DNA of 64,000 nucleotides. It comes from Bifidobacterium rousetti. Its GTDB lineage: Bacteria; Actinomycetota; Actinomycetes; Actinomycetales; Bifidobacteriaceae. How positions within the stretch are numbered: the first letter of the stretch is position 1; every line of letters begins with the position of its first letter. Below the pieces are notes generated by a model, which worked only from the letters and a program-made list of their open reading frames with translations, did not search any database and was not told where the DNA came from. Positions 29,630 through 40,214 of the stretch are shown here, piece after piece. A program made the translations under genes and the position numbers. The stretch covers positions 93,540 to 157,539 of the forward strand of contig NZ_PEBH01000005.1 in assembly GCF_008698235.1 (NCBI RefSeq), written 5' to 3'.

Positions 29630-32600
29630 ATGACCAGTACTCAGCCGCTCGATCACGCAGCACCCGCAGTGCGCGCGGACCGCTTCGATCCGGCGTGGCT
29701 CGACGACCCGCGCACGTTCGAGGTCAACCGCCTCGCCGCGCACTCCAGCCACCGCTACTACGACCACGTCCCCGGCGCGGGCGAGTCGATGGACTTGAAG
29801 CAGAGCCTCGACGGCGCATGGGACGTCAAGGTCGTCGACCTCGCCGCATACGGCAAGGACGCGCTCGCCGCCGATCCGGCCGCAGCGTTCGCCGGCCCCG
29901 GCGACGGGACCGACGCCGCGGACGCCGGCTTCCAGCCGATCGACGTGCCCTCCACGCTCGAGACCCGCGGATTCCTGAGCCACAAGTACGTCAACCAGCA
30001 GTACCCGTGGTCCGGCCACGAGGCGCCGGTCGCGCCCGCCATCCCCGAGCACAACCACGTCGCGTTCTACCGCCGCGGATTCGCCGCCTCCCCGAAGGTC
30101 GCCGCCGCGCTCGCCGCCGGCCACACCGTCACCCTGACCTTCCACGGCGCGTCCACCGCGATCGCCGTGTGGCTCAACGGCGCGTTCATCGGCTACTCCG
30201 AGGATTCCTTCACCCCGAGCGAATTCGACGTGACGTCCGCCCTGCGCGAGGGCGCGAACAGGCTCGACGTCGCCGTTTTCGAGTACTCCTCCGCCAGCTG
30301 GCTCGAGGATCAGGACTTCTGGCGCATGCACGGCATCTTCCGCTCGGTCGAGCTCGTCGCGCATCCGGCCGTCCACGTCGGCAACCTCAAGGTCGACGCC
30401 GACTACGACCACACGACCGGCGCGGGCACGCTCGATGTCGCGGCGACGGTCGAGGGCGTGGACGCGGGCGTTGCGGGCAAGGCCGCGTCGCTCGAGGCCG
30501 CGCTGCTCGACGCCGACGGATCGGTCGTCTGGCAGGAGGTCAAGGACTCCGCCGGCGCGACGACGATGGAATGGCGCACGAAGCTCGCCAAGGTCGCCCC
30601 GTGGAGCGCCGAGGAGCCGAACCTGTACACGCTCGCCGTCACCGCGATCGACGACGACGGCCATGTGATCGAGGTCGCGACGCAGCGCATCGGCTTCCGT
30701 CACTTCGCCATCGAAGACGGCATCATGAAGATCAACGGCAAGCGCGTGATCTTCAAGGGCGTCAACCGCCACGAGTTCGACGCGCGCGAGGGCCGCGCGG
30801 TGTCCGAGGAGGTCATGGTCCAGGACATCCGCGAGTTCAAGCGACTCAACATCAACGCCGTGCGCACCAGCCACTACCCGAACCAGATCCGCTGGTACGA
30901 GCTGTGCGACGAGTACGGCATCTACGTGCTCGACGAGACCAACCTCGAGACCCATGGCAGCTGGACCGATCCGGGCGACGTGTTCCAGACCGCCCGCGCG
31001 ATCCCCGGCAGCAAGGACGAGTGGCGCGCCGCGTGCGTCGACCGTGCGGAGAGCATGCTGCGTCGCGACTACAACCATGCGAGCGTCATGATCTGGTCGC
31101 TCGGCAACGAGTCCTTCGGCGGTGACGTGTTCTACACGATGCGTGACTTCTTCCACGCCAACGACCCGTTCCGTCCGGTGCACTACGAGGGCGTGTTCAA
31201 CGATCCCGAGTTCGCCGCCGCCACCGACATCGAGAGCCGCATGTACGCCAAGCCCGCCGAGATCGTCGAGAAGTACCTCGGCGATGACGCCGTCAAGCCG
31301 TACATCTCCTGCGAATACTGCCACTCGATGGGCAACTCCTCCGGCGGTCTGCACCTGTACACCGAGCTCGAGAAGTACCCGAAGTACCAGGGCGGCTTCA
31401 TCTGGGACTACGTCGATCAGGCCCTGTTCCAGCGCCTCGGCGACGGCACCGAGCGCCTCGCCTACGGCGGTGACTTCGACGATCGCCCGAACGACTACGA
31501 GTTCGCCGGCGACGGCATAGTCTTCGCCGACCGCACCCCCTCCCCCAAGGCGCAGGAAGTCAAGCAGCTGTACGCGAACGTGAAGCTCGTCCCCGACGAG
31601 TCCGGCGTCACGATCACGAACGACAACCTGTTCGTGTCGACCGGCGCGTATGTGTTCACCGCGCGCGTCCTCGTCGACGGCGTCGAGCGCTGGCACGCCG
31701 ACTACCGCTTCGACGTGCCCGCCGGCGAGACGGTCCGCGAGCCGATCGCGTTCCCGCGCGTCACCGATCTGGTGCCGCTGTCCGGCCGCGCCGAAGTCAC
31801 GTACGAGGTCGACCAGCGTCTCGCCGAGGCGACCGATTGGGCGCCGGCCGGCTACGAGCTCGCGTTCGGCCAGCACACGACCGCCGTGTCGTTCGATGGC
31901 GACGGTGAGGGCGATTCCGCTCAGGCCGCTGCTGGCGACTCCCGCGCGGTCATCGCCGAGGACGGCTTCAACTCCGGCATCCACACCGATGTCGCCGAAG
32001 TCCTCCTGTCCAAGACGGCAGGCGGCATGGTGTCGTTCCGCTACGGCGATCGCGAGATGGTCATCCGCCGCCCGAACCTGACGACGTTCCGCGCGCTCGT
32101 CGACAACGATCGCGGCAACGGCTCCGGCTTCGACCGCGCCCAGTGGTTCGCCGCCGGACGCTACGCCCGCGTCACCGGCACGTCGATCGAGAAGACCGCC
32201 GACGGCACCGGACTCGTCGCACGCTACGACTACGAGCTCGCCGACGCCAAGCGCACGCCGGTCACCGTGCGCTACGAGGTCGACGCGGCCTTGCATGTGC
32301 ACCTGACCGTCGAATACGCGGGCGAGGAGGACGCGCCGACCCTGCCGGCGTTCGGCCTCGAATGGATGCTGCCGGCGCAGTACGATCACCTGAAGTTCTA
32401 CGGACTCGGCCCCGAGGAGACGTACGCCGACCGCCTGCACGGCGCGAAGCTGGGCGTCTACTCGCGCACCGCGGCCGAGGACTGCGCGCCGTACCTGATG
32501 CCGCAGGAGACCGGCAACCACGAGGGCGTGCGCTGGGCCGAGGTCACCGACGTGGACGGCCACGGCATGCGCGTCGCTGCGGCTCTGGGAGCCTCGCCGT

Positions 32601-32812
32601 TCGCGGTGAGCCTTCTGCCGTACAGCTCGCTGATGCTCGAGGAGGCAACGCACCAGAACGAGCTGCCGCCGGTTCGTCACACGTTCCTGCGCCTGCTCGC
32701 CGCCCAGATGGGCGTCGGCGGCGACGATACGTGGGGCGCCCCGGTCCACCCCGAGTTCCAGCTGCCCGCCGACAAGCCGCTGACGCTCGACGTGACCCTG
32801 CAGCTCATCTGA
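29630..32812 (+). CDS. lacZ: Beta-galactosidase, GH2 family
   Basis: A cytoplasmic enzyme hydrolysing lactose and related beta-galactosides. The 1060-residue length and domain order (sugar-binding, Ig-like, TIM barrel, Ig-like, beta-galactosidase small chain) match long LacZ enzymes. The acid/base Glu494 lies in WSLGNESFGG and the nucleophile Glu562 in ISCEYCHSMGNS. The start is the ATG of MTSTQPLDH, about 11 bases after AAAGGG. It is divergent from a small membrane protein and adjacent to a LacI regulator. No permease is next to it, so lactose uptake must come from elsewhere. Confidence 0.95.
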   Translation: MTSTQPLDHAAPAVRADRFDPAWLDDPRTFEVNRLAAHSSHRYYDHVPGAGESMDLKQSLDGAWDVKVVDLAAYGKDALAADPAAAFAGPGDGTDAADAGFQPIDVPSTLETRGFLSHKYVNQQYPWSGHEAPVAPAIPEHNHVAFYRRGFAASPKVAAALAAGHTVTLTFHGASTAIAVWLNGAFIGYSEDSFTPSEFDVTSALREGANRLDVAVFEYSSASWLEDQDFWRMHGIFRSVELVAHPAVHVGNLKVDADYDHTTGAGTLDVAATVEGVDAGVAGKAASLEAALLDADGSVVWQEVKDSAGATTMEWRTKLAKVAPWSAEEPNLYTLAVTAIDDDGHVIEVATQRIGFRHFAIEDGIMKINGKRVIFKGVNRHEFDAREGRAVSEEVMVQDIREFKRLNINAVRTSHYPNQIRWYELCDEYGIYVLDETNLETHGSWTDPGDVFQTARAIPGSKDEWRAACVDRAESMLRRDYNHASVMIWSLGNESFGGDVFYTMRDFFHANDPFRPVHYEGVFNDPEFAAATDIESRMYAKPAEIVEKYLGDDAVKPYISCEYCHSMGNSSGGLHLYTELEKYPKYQGGFIWDYVDQALFQRLGDGTERLAYGGDFDDRPNDYEFAGDGIVFADRTPSPKAQEVKQLYANVKLVPDESGVTITNDNLFVSTGAYVFTARVLVDGVERWHADYRFDVPAGETVREPIAFPRVTDLVPLSGRAEVTYEVDQRLAEATDWAPAGYELAFGQHTTAVSFDGDGEGDSAQAAAGDSRAVIAEDGFNSGIHTDVAEVLLSKTAGGMVSFRYGDREMVIRRPNLTTFRALVDNDRGNGSGFDRAQWFAAGRYARVTGTSIEKTADGTGLVARYDYELADAKRTPVTVRYEVDAALHVHLTVEYAGEEDAPTLPAFGLEWMLPAQYDHLKFYGLGPEETYADRLHGAKLGVYSRTAAEDCAPYLMPQETGNHEGVRWAEVTDVDGHGMRVAAALGASPFAVSLLPYSSLMLEEATHQNELPPVRHTFLRLLAAQMGVGGDDTWGAPVHPEFQLPADKPLTLDVTLQLI

Positions 32813-32895
32813 TCCGGGTTCCGGGGGCCGGGGTTTCCGGGGTGTCCGGTTATCCGGGGTGCTCGGTCATCCCGGTCGTCCCCCGGTAACCCCGC

Positions 32896-32931
32896 GGAGC
32901 GTACGCTGAGGAATCCTTGGCGTACGCTCTT
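32896..32931. repeat. Single CGTACG hairpin
   Basis: GAGCGTACGC and GCGTACGCTC form a 10-bp stem around a TGAGGAATCCTTG-type loop. It is a lone member of the CGTACG family, located after beta-galactosidase next to short CCGGGGTTTCCGGGG-type repeats. Confidence 0.7.
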
Positions 32932-33021
32932 CGTAGCTATCCGGCCTTGCGGGGCCTGTTCTGTCGTCGTATCGCACGACAATGGTGGGCGTTGAGAGGG
33001 TTGTTTTCGGAAGGGGAAACA

Positions 33022-35949
33022 ATGGGGCGTCAATCACTGATTCAGGATCGTCTGCGTCACGGGGTTCGTGGCGCGGTCGCCGGGCTCGCCGTGGGATCGC
33101 TGCTGATGGCGGCCGCGTGCCTGCCGGTCACGGCGGAGGCATCGACCGTCAATCCGAATGTTCGCAGAGCCTCCGGCACCGCGCAGGTGCAGTCGGGCGA
33201 AGTCGGACGGTATTCGGCCAACGGAATCGACGGGTACGGTGCGGCCGGGACGTCGGAAGGTGCGAATGGCGTCGGAGTCGGTGGGGGCAACGGGACTTCC
33301 GGTGCCGGTCAGGGGAACGGTAATGTCGCGCAGTCGGCCGGGGATGCCGGGAATCAGGGTGATTCGGCGCAGCCCGGAGCCGGCGTCGGAGACGACCCGC
33401 AATCGGACGCGGATGGGTCGCCGGTTGAAGGGAACGGTACGGACGGGACTCAGGTCGGCGGACTGAACGGACAGGGTAATCAGCAGGGCCAGGACGGCAC
33501 GGCCGGTGACGGTCAGGCAGGCCAGTCCGACCAGCCTGACCAGTCCGAAGCCGACCAGAACAACCAGACCGTCGACCCGACGCTGAGCGAGCTCGACCGG
33601 CTCGCCGCGGCCAACAGGAACGTGATCGCGGAAGGTGAGTACACGATCGTCTCCGCGCTCGGCTCGAACCTCGTGCTGGACGTGTCCGCCGGAAGCAACC
33701 GGAACGGCGCGAACGTGCAGATCTATCAGGACAACGCCTCCGCGGCCCAGCGCTGGATCGTCACCAAGGACGCCAAGGGCTACCTGACGATCACCAACGA
33801 GAAGTCGGGCAAGCCGCTCGACGTGTCCGGCGGCAACGCGCGGCCGGGCGCGAACGTGCAGCAGTATGCGGCGAACGGCACGGCCGCGCAGAAGTGGATC
33901 GCGGTGCCGAACAACGGAACCGTCACGCTGAGGTCCGGTCTGGACGGACAGACGGCCCTGACGCTGGACGTTTCGGGCGCGTCGGCGAGGAACGGCGCGA
34001 ACGTGCAGATCTACGCGGCGAACGGCACGGCCGCGCAGAGCTGGCGGTTCGAGGCGCTGCCGAAGGTGAACGAGCCGATGAAGTCCTACTGGAACGCGCA
34101 CCTGTGGCTCGGCCGTCCTACGGCCGCCGCGGTCGACACCGGCGACGGGGTCAAGCAGCAGTTCCAGCACGGGCTGCTGTATCACCGCGCGTCCACGAAC
34201 GCGACGGTCGCCGTGCGCGCCGACGCAATCGGCGTCAAGTACGTCGCGCTGGGCGGCGAGAAGAGCGCGCTGGGATTCCCGGTCGCCGAGGCCGGGGCCG
34301 ACTCGGCCAAGCGCGGCCAGGTGCAGCGCTTCGAGCACGGCGACATCGTGTGGTCGGCCAAGAACGGCGCGTTCGCGATGACCGATCAGGGTGTCATCGA
34401 CTACTGGAACTCGCAGAAGGCGGGCGCCGGGTGGCTCGGGTATCCGAAGGGCGACACGGTCTCGCTTGGGAGCGGGGTTGCCGGGCAGGGCGCCGCAAGC
34501 CAGGCGTTCGACGGCGGTACGGTGATCAACGATCCGCGTCACACGGTCGTCCCCGCGATCTGGAATCACTGGGCCTCCGGGCCTTCTGCTGCCGGTAGCG
34601 CGGCCGGTCTGGGCGCCGGCAATACCGGCAATACCGGAACCGGGGCTGGAGTTGCCTCTGGGGCCTCTTCCGCCACCTCCTCCGCCACCGGCCGTGACGC
34701 GTTCGGCCAGCCGACTGACAGCATCATCGTCCAGTACCCGAACGGCATCTACTTCAAGCAGTTCCCGAACGGCATCATCTTCGCGACCTCCGCCACCGAC
34801 ACCGCGTCCGCGATGGACCTGACCGGCGACATGTACGACTACTGGAAGCGCCACAACCTCGGCGTCCCGTCCGGCGGCCGCGTGCAGGGCTCGCGACTCG
34901 GATACTGGCAGGACTTCGCCGGCGGTCGCGTCTACTGGTCCCCGAACGGCGGCGTCCACCTCGTGAAGGGCGATTTCCTGAAGAAGTACGCGGCGCTTGG
35001 CTACGACGCCGGCGCGCTCGGATACCCGACCTCCGACGAGCAGAAGCTCAACCGGGCCGGCGGCATCTCGCAGGTCTTCGAACACGGGCAGATCCACTGG
35101 TCGCCCAAGACTGGTGCGCACGCCACTCGCGGCGCGATTCTGGACTACTGGAAGTCGCAGAACTGGGAGAACGGCTGGCTCGGCTATCCGACCGGCGACC
35201 AGCTCGACGGACTGCGCGACGGCGGCAGCTCACAGACGTTCCAAGGCGGCACGGTGTTCTGGTCCGACGCCACGGGCGCGCACGGCGTCACCGGCGGCAT
35301 CCTGAACAGCTACGCCGCGCGCCGCTACGAAGGCGGTGACCTCGGCTATCCGACGGACGAGGAGCACGACTGGGGTCAGGGCCGTGCGCAGGACTTCCAG
35401 CACGGCACGCTGTTCTGGAACGGCTGCGGCAAGCGCGGCTGGCAGAACCCCGCCGGTCTCTTCCAGGTGAGCTCCTGCAACGTGTGGGTGCCCGGCAGCG
35501 GTCGCTTCGCCTTCGCGACCCCGACGCGCATCGGCATGAGCGCCACCCGCCAGCAGTCGATCGACGCGATGATCAACCGCGCCTACGAATACCTCGGCAC
35601 CCGTTATGTGTGGGATTACGCGCTGCGTCCCGGCGAGGGCGTCGACTGCGCCGGACTTGTGATGCAGGCGCTGTACGCCGGCGGCCTGCAGATCTCCGGC
35701 GACTACAATCCGTCGAACCACTGGTACGATCCGTGGCACAGCCACGACGCGAACAACATGTTCAACGACGGCCGGTTCATGCACGTCCCGCTCGACCAGC
35801 GCCAGCGCGGCGACCTCATCTCCTGGCCCGGCCACATCGCCATCTATCTGGGCAACGACCAGATCATCGATGCGAACGTGCCGGTCGTGAAGTTCAACAG
35901 CCTCTGGGCGTACGGCACCCCGCGCGGCGTCATCCGCCCGTTCGTCTGA
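33022..35949 (+). CDS. Secreted NlpC/P60 peptidase with ricin-type lectin and LGFP repeats
   Basis: A 975-residue exported protein. After a signal peptide (AVAGLAVGSLLMAAACLPVT, cut near AEAS) comes a Gly/Asn/Gln-rich disordered region to about residue 185. A ricin-type beta-trefoil follows, with three QxW repeats AAQRW, AAQKW and AAQSW. Then come LGFP-type repeats (ALGFPVAEAG, WLGYPKGD, ALGYPTSDE, WLGYPTGD, DLGYPTDEE). The C-terminal NlpC/P60 domain has the catalytic Cys in GVDCAGLVMQAL and the His in WPGHIAIYLG. The start follows AAGGGG. It probably cuts peptidoglycan peptides while bound to wall glycans. Confidence 0.9.
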   Translation: MGRQSLIQDRLRHGVRGAVAGLAVGSLLMAAACLPVTAEASTVNPNVRRASGTAQVQSGEVGRYSANGIDGYGAAGTSEGANGVGVGGGNGTSGAGQGNGNVAQSAGDAGNQGDSAQPGAGVGDDPQSDADGSPVEGNGTDGTQVGGLNGQGNQQGQDGTAGDGQAGQSDQPDQSEADQNNQTVDPTLSELDRLAAANRNVIAEGEYTIVSALGSNLVLDVSAGSNRNGANVQIYQDNASAAQRWIVTKDAKGYLTITNEKSGKPLDVSGGNARPGANVQQYAANGTAAQKWIAVPNNGTVTLRSGLDGQTALTLDVSGASARNGANVQIYAANGTAAQSWRFEALPKVNEPMKSYWNAHLWLGRPTAAAVDTGDGVKQQFQHGLLYHRASTNATVAVRADAIGVKYVALGGEKSALGFPVAEAGADSAKRGQVQRFEHGDIVWSAKNGAFAMTDQGVIDYWNSQKAGAGWLGYPKGDTVSLGSGVAGQGAASQAFDGGTVINDPRHTVVPAIWNHWASGPSAAGSAAGLGAGNTGNTGTGAGVASGASSATSSATGRDAFGQPTDSIIVQYPNGIYFKQFPNGIIFATSATDTASAMDLTGDMYDYWKRHNLGVPSGGRVQGSRLGYWQDFAGGRVYWSPNGGVHLVKGDFLKKYAALGYDAGALGYPTSDEQKLNRAGGISQVFEHGQIHWSPKTGAHATRGAILDYWKSQNWENGWLGYPTGDQLDGLRDGGSSQTFQGGTVFWSDATGAHGVTGGILNSYAARRYEGGDLGYPTDEEHDWGQGRAQDFQHGTLFWNGCGKRGWQNPAGLFQVSSCNVWVPGSGRFAFATPTRIGMSATRQQSIDAMINRAYEYLGTRYVWDYALRPGEGVDCAGLVMQALYAGGLQISGDYNPSNHWYDPWHSHDANNMFNDGRFMHVPLDQRQRGDLISWPGHIAIYLGNDQIIDANVPVVKFNSLWAYGTPRGVIRPFV

Positions 35950-36014
35950 TCCTCGGGTCGGTCGGCTCTGTCCGGGGCGTCCGGTCGTCGATAGACGTAT
36001 GGGCCCGTAACTCC

Positions 36015-36205
36015 GTTACGAGGGGTACTTTTGCTGCTTCCCGGACGTCTATCTCGCTTAGGAGGGGTACCTACTGCGGGTATCGAAGCTTGAAAATGGC
36101 TTAGCCTCGTTGCACGCAAGCCGTTTTTGATCCCTTATACCTACGATAGGTACCCCTCGTAAACGAGATAGAGGTCGGAGAACAAGGGAAAGTACCCCTT
36201 GTAAC
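36015..36205. repeat. Large inverted repeat with 69-base arms
   Basis: Bases 36015-36083 and the reverse complement of 36137-36205 align end to end at about 75-80 percent by eye. They share GGGGTACTTT, CTATCTCG and GAGGGGTACCTA. The 53-base centre contains a further imperfect stem (ATGGCTT/AAGCCGT). There is no gene inside. The architecture fits a miniature inverted-repeat element or a long structured RNA. Confidence 0.72.
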
Positions 36206-36235
36206 GCAGATAATGCACGATAGCCTGTGGAATAT

Positions 36236-36282
36236 GAAAAATCCGGCGCATGGAACAGAGAGGATTCGTTCCACGCGCCGGA
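36236..36282 (-). terminator. Rho-independent terminator of gdhA
   Basis: On the minus strand TCCGGCGCGTGGAAC pairs with GTTCCATGCGCCGGA, with one mismatch and an 11-base loop, and is followed by TTTTTC. It lies about 107 bases past the gdhA stop. Confidence 0.8.
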
Positions 36283-36388
36283 CGACTGAATCATGACTCC
36301 CCTGATGAGGGGTGGTCAATGTGGGTGGATTCCCGATGCCGGGTATTCACCCACAGGGCCTATATGCTTCTATATGCTCACAGCACGC

Positions 36389-38566
<2,178 letters not shown>

Positions 38567-38567
38567 A

Positions 38568-38607
38568 TGAGGGCCGCGGAATCGGTTGATCCCGCGGCCC
38601 TCATCCT
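38568..38607. terminator. GC-rich hairpin downstream of tRNA-Ala
   Basis: GATGAGGGCCGCGG and CCGCGGCCCTCATC form a perfect 14-bp stem. It lies just beyond the 3' end of tRNA-Ala on the minus strand and probably ends that transcript. Confidence 0.7.
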
Positions 38608-38629
38608 GTCCCTGAAGTGTCGCCACTAG

Positions 38630-38702
38630 TGGAGCATGCCGGGTTCGAACCGGCGACCCTCTGCTTGCAAAGCAGATGCGCTACCAGCTGCGCCAATGCC
38701 CC
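38630..38702 (-). tRNA. tRNA-Ala (anticodon TGC)
   Basis: A 73-base cloverleaf: acceptor GGGGCAT/ATGCTCC with the G3-U70 wobble pair diagnostic of alanine, anticodon loop CTTTGCAAG and T-arm GCCGGTTCGAACCCGGC. CCA is not encoded. Confidence 0.97.
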
Positions 38703-38743
38703 AGTGTCCCTAGTTCGAAAGGCGCCCTCTTCAGTTGCAGATA

Positions 38744-38778
38744 GAAAAAAATAGCGGCTCAAACGGCCGCTGTTTTTT
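38744..38778. terminator. Bidirectional terminator between the two tRNAs
   Basis: AGCGGC and GCCGCT form a short stem around 38753-38771, with an A-run on the left (38744-38751) and a T-run on the right (38773-38778). It works on either strand, which implies that tRNA-Ala has its own promoter. Confidence 0.75.
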
Positions 38779-38782
38779 CCTG

Positions 38783-38856
38783 TGGGCCCGGGAGGACTTG
38801 AACCTCCGACCTCATCCTTATCAGGGATGCGCTCTAACCACCTGAGCTACGGGCCC
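38783..38856 (-). tRNA. tRNA-Ile (anticodon GAT)
   Basis: A 74-base cloverleaf: acceptor GGGCCCG/CGGGCCC, D-arm AGCTCAGGTGGTTAGAGC, anticodon loop CTGATAAG and T-arm GGAGGTTCAAGTCCTCC. CCA is not encoded. Confidence 0.97.
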
Positions 38857-39027
38857 GTCCGTGCACTTCAAAGCACAAGCAGTTATAATACAGGTCATTC
38901 AAGCTTTGTCAAAGAATGGGTGCTCTGCGGCGTGTCGCCTTGTGGGAGTAGGGCTGCGAGCCGATTTCTTGGTGTACGGCAGGTAGTCGCAGCATGAAGA
39001 AATCGCGATGTCCGCTCGGGCGGCACA

Positions 39028-39918
39028 ATGGCGGGTATGCCCTATCGCCGTCGCCCTTCCCGTATCAGCCCGATTCCCGCCGTCATCTCCACGCGCGTGA
39101 TCGACGTCGACGGGATGCCGGTCGAGGTGACGCGCAAACGCATCAGGAACATGTATCTGCGCATCAAACCGCCGGCCGGCGAGATCGTGGTGTCGGCTCC
39201 CGCGCGGATGCCCGAACGCACGATCGTCGGGTTCGTGCGCGGTCGGCGCGAGTGGATCGAACAACAGCGTGAGCGTATGGCGCAGGCGCGTCGCGAGGCG
39301 ATGGCCGGGCTGATTGCGGATGATGGTGACTCGGGCGGCCTAGGCGACGATCTGTTCACCGCCGGCGGACTGGAGCCGATCGACGTGGGATCGGGTGACG
39401 CCGGGGCCGATGCCGTCGGCCATGTCGGCCGTACCGGCCGTGCTGGTGTCTCTGGTGGGTCTGGAAGCGCGGGCGTCGACGGGAAGCCTGACGGCGCAGG
39501 CCCCGAGTCCCCGAACTCCCCCGCCTCGCCGGCCCCTCTGGGTTCCGACGACGGGATGGACGGGTCGATCGAACCGATATGGACCGACGAACGCCGCAAG
39601 CGCGCGGAGGATGCGATCAACGCGGCTCTGCCGGGACTCCTGGCCAAGTGGACGCCGGTGGTCGGCAAATCGCCGACGCACATCACCCTGCGGCTGATGA
39701 CCTCGCGATGGGGGTCATGCACGCCGAAGACCGGGCGTATCAGGCTCAACCTGCAACTGGGTCTGATGGAGCCGGAGTTCCTCGAGTACGTGCTCGTCCA
39801 CGAGCTCACGCACCTGTGGGAGCGCGGTCACGGCGAGCGATTCCGCGCGCGCATGGACGCCTACCTGCCGCGGTGGCGCGAGCTGCGTCGCGAACTCAAC
39901 CGCCGCATCGTGCTGTGA
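39028..39918 (+). CDS. YgjP-like (DUF45) zinc metallopeptidase
   Basis: A 296-residue protein. The N-terminal part (VTRKRIRNMYLRIKPPAGEI) and the C-terminal catalytic site VHELTHLWERGHGERFRARM are the two conserved blocks of the DUF45 family. HELTH gives two zinc ligands and the later HGERF the third. Between them, about residues 95-180, lies an unusual Gly/Ala/Asp-rich spacer. The start is uncertain: ATGs at 39028 and 39037 are both possible. The family's substrate is unknown. It stands alone after the tRNA pair. Confidence 0.82.
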   Translation: MAGMPYRRRPSRISPIPAVISTRVIDVDGMPVEVTRKRIRNMYLRIKPPAGEIVVSAPARMPERTIVGFVRGRREWIEQQRERMAQARREAMAGLIADDGDSGGLGDDLFTAGGLEPIDVGSGDAGADAVGHVGRTGRAGVSGGSGSAGVDGKPDGAGPESPNSPASPAPLGSDDGMDGSIEPIWTDERRKRAEDAINAALPGLLAKWTPVVGKSPTHITLRLMTSRWGSCTPKTGRIRLNLQLGLMEPEFLEYVLVHELTHLWERGHGERFRARMDAYLPRWRELRRELNRRIVL

Positions 39919-40095
39919 TCCCGCGGCGAGACGCAGTGAGCGTGTCATACGCGTCATAAGCGATGTCGATGACGCGGCCGGCATGCCGATTGCGCTGGTG
40001 GCATAGCGTATAGATGATTTACCCCATATCGTATTGAGATATTTCGGTGCGAGGGATACAGTATCCGCACCGGAAAATTCATCATATTGGGTGCT

Positions 40096-40148
40096 TGACT
40101 ACCCCTCAGTCCCGCTTCGCGGGCCGGCTCCCCTGACAGGGGAGCTGG
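40096..40148 (+). repeat. Intact class B two-hairpin element
   Basis: TTGACTACCCCTCAGTCCCG continues into a CGCTTCGCG hairpin and then CTCCCC TGACA GGGGAG. It is close to the copy at 10333-10386. It lies between the metallopeptidase and the peptide-binding gene. Confidence 0.75.
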
Positions 40149-40214
40149 GAGGGGCGTCGAAAGCAGGATGACGACCCACGGCGCAAGCTGGCGGGCGAAC
40201 GAGAGGAAAGACAC

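Noticed and set aside
29555..32749. Very long open frame opposite beta-galactosidase
   Set aside because: It is the mirror of a clear GH2 gene in high-GC codon use. It has no ribosome-binding site and its translation is low-complexity Val/Arg/Glu/Ala without a domain.
33034..35121. Long open frame opposite the NlpC/P60 gene
   Set aside because: It is a shadow of the repeat-rich secreted protein. It has no start signal or domain.
38630..38856. rRNA operon associated with the tRNA-Ala/tRNA-Ile pair
   Set aside because: This tRNA pair often lies in rRNA spacers, but no 16S or 23S sequence flanks it here and a terminator separates the two tRNAs.
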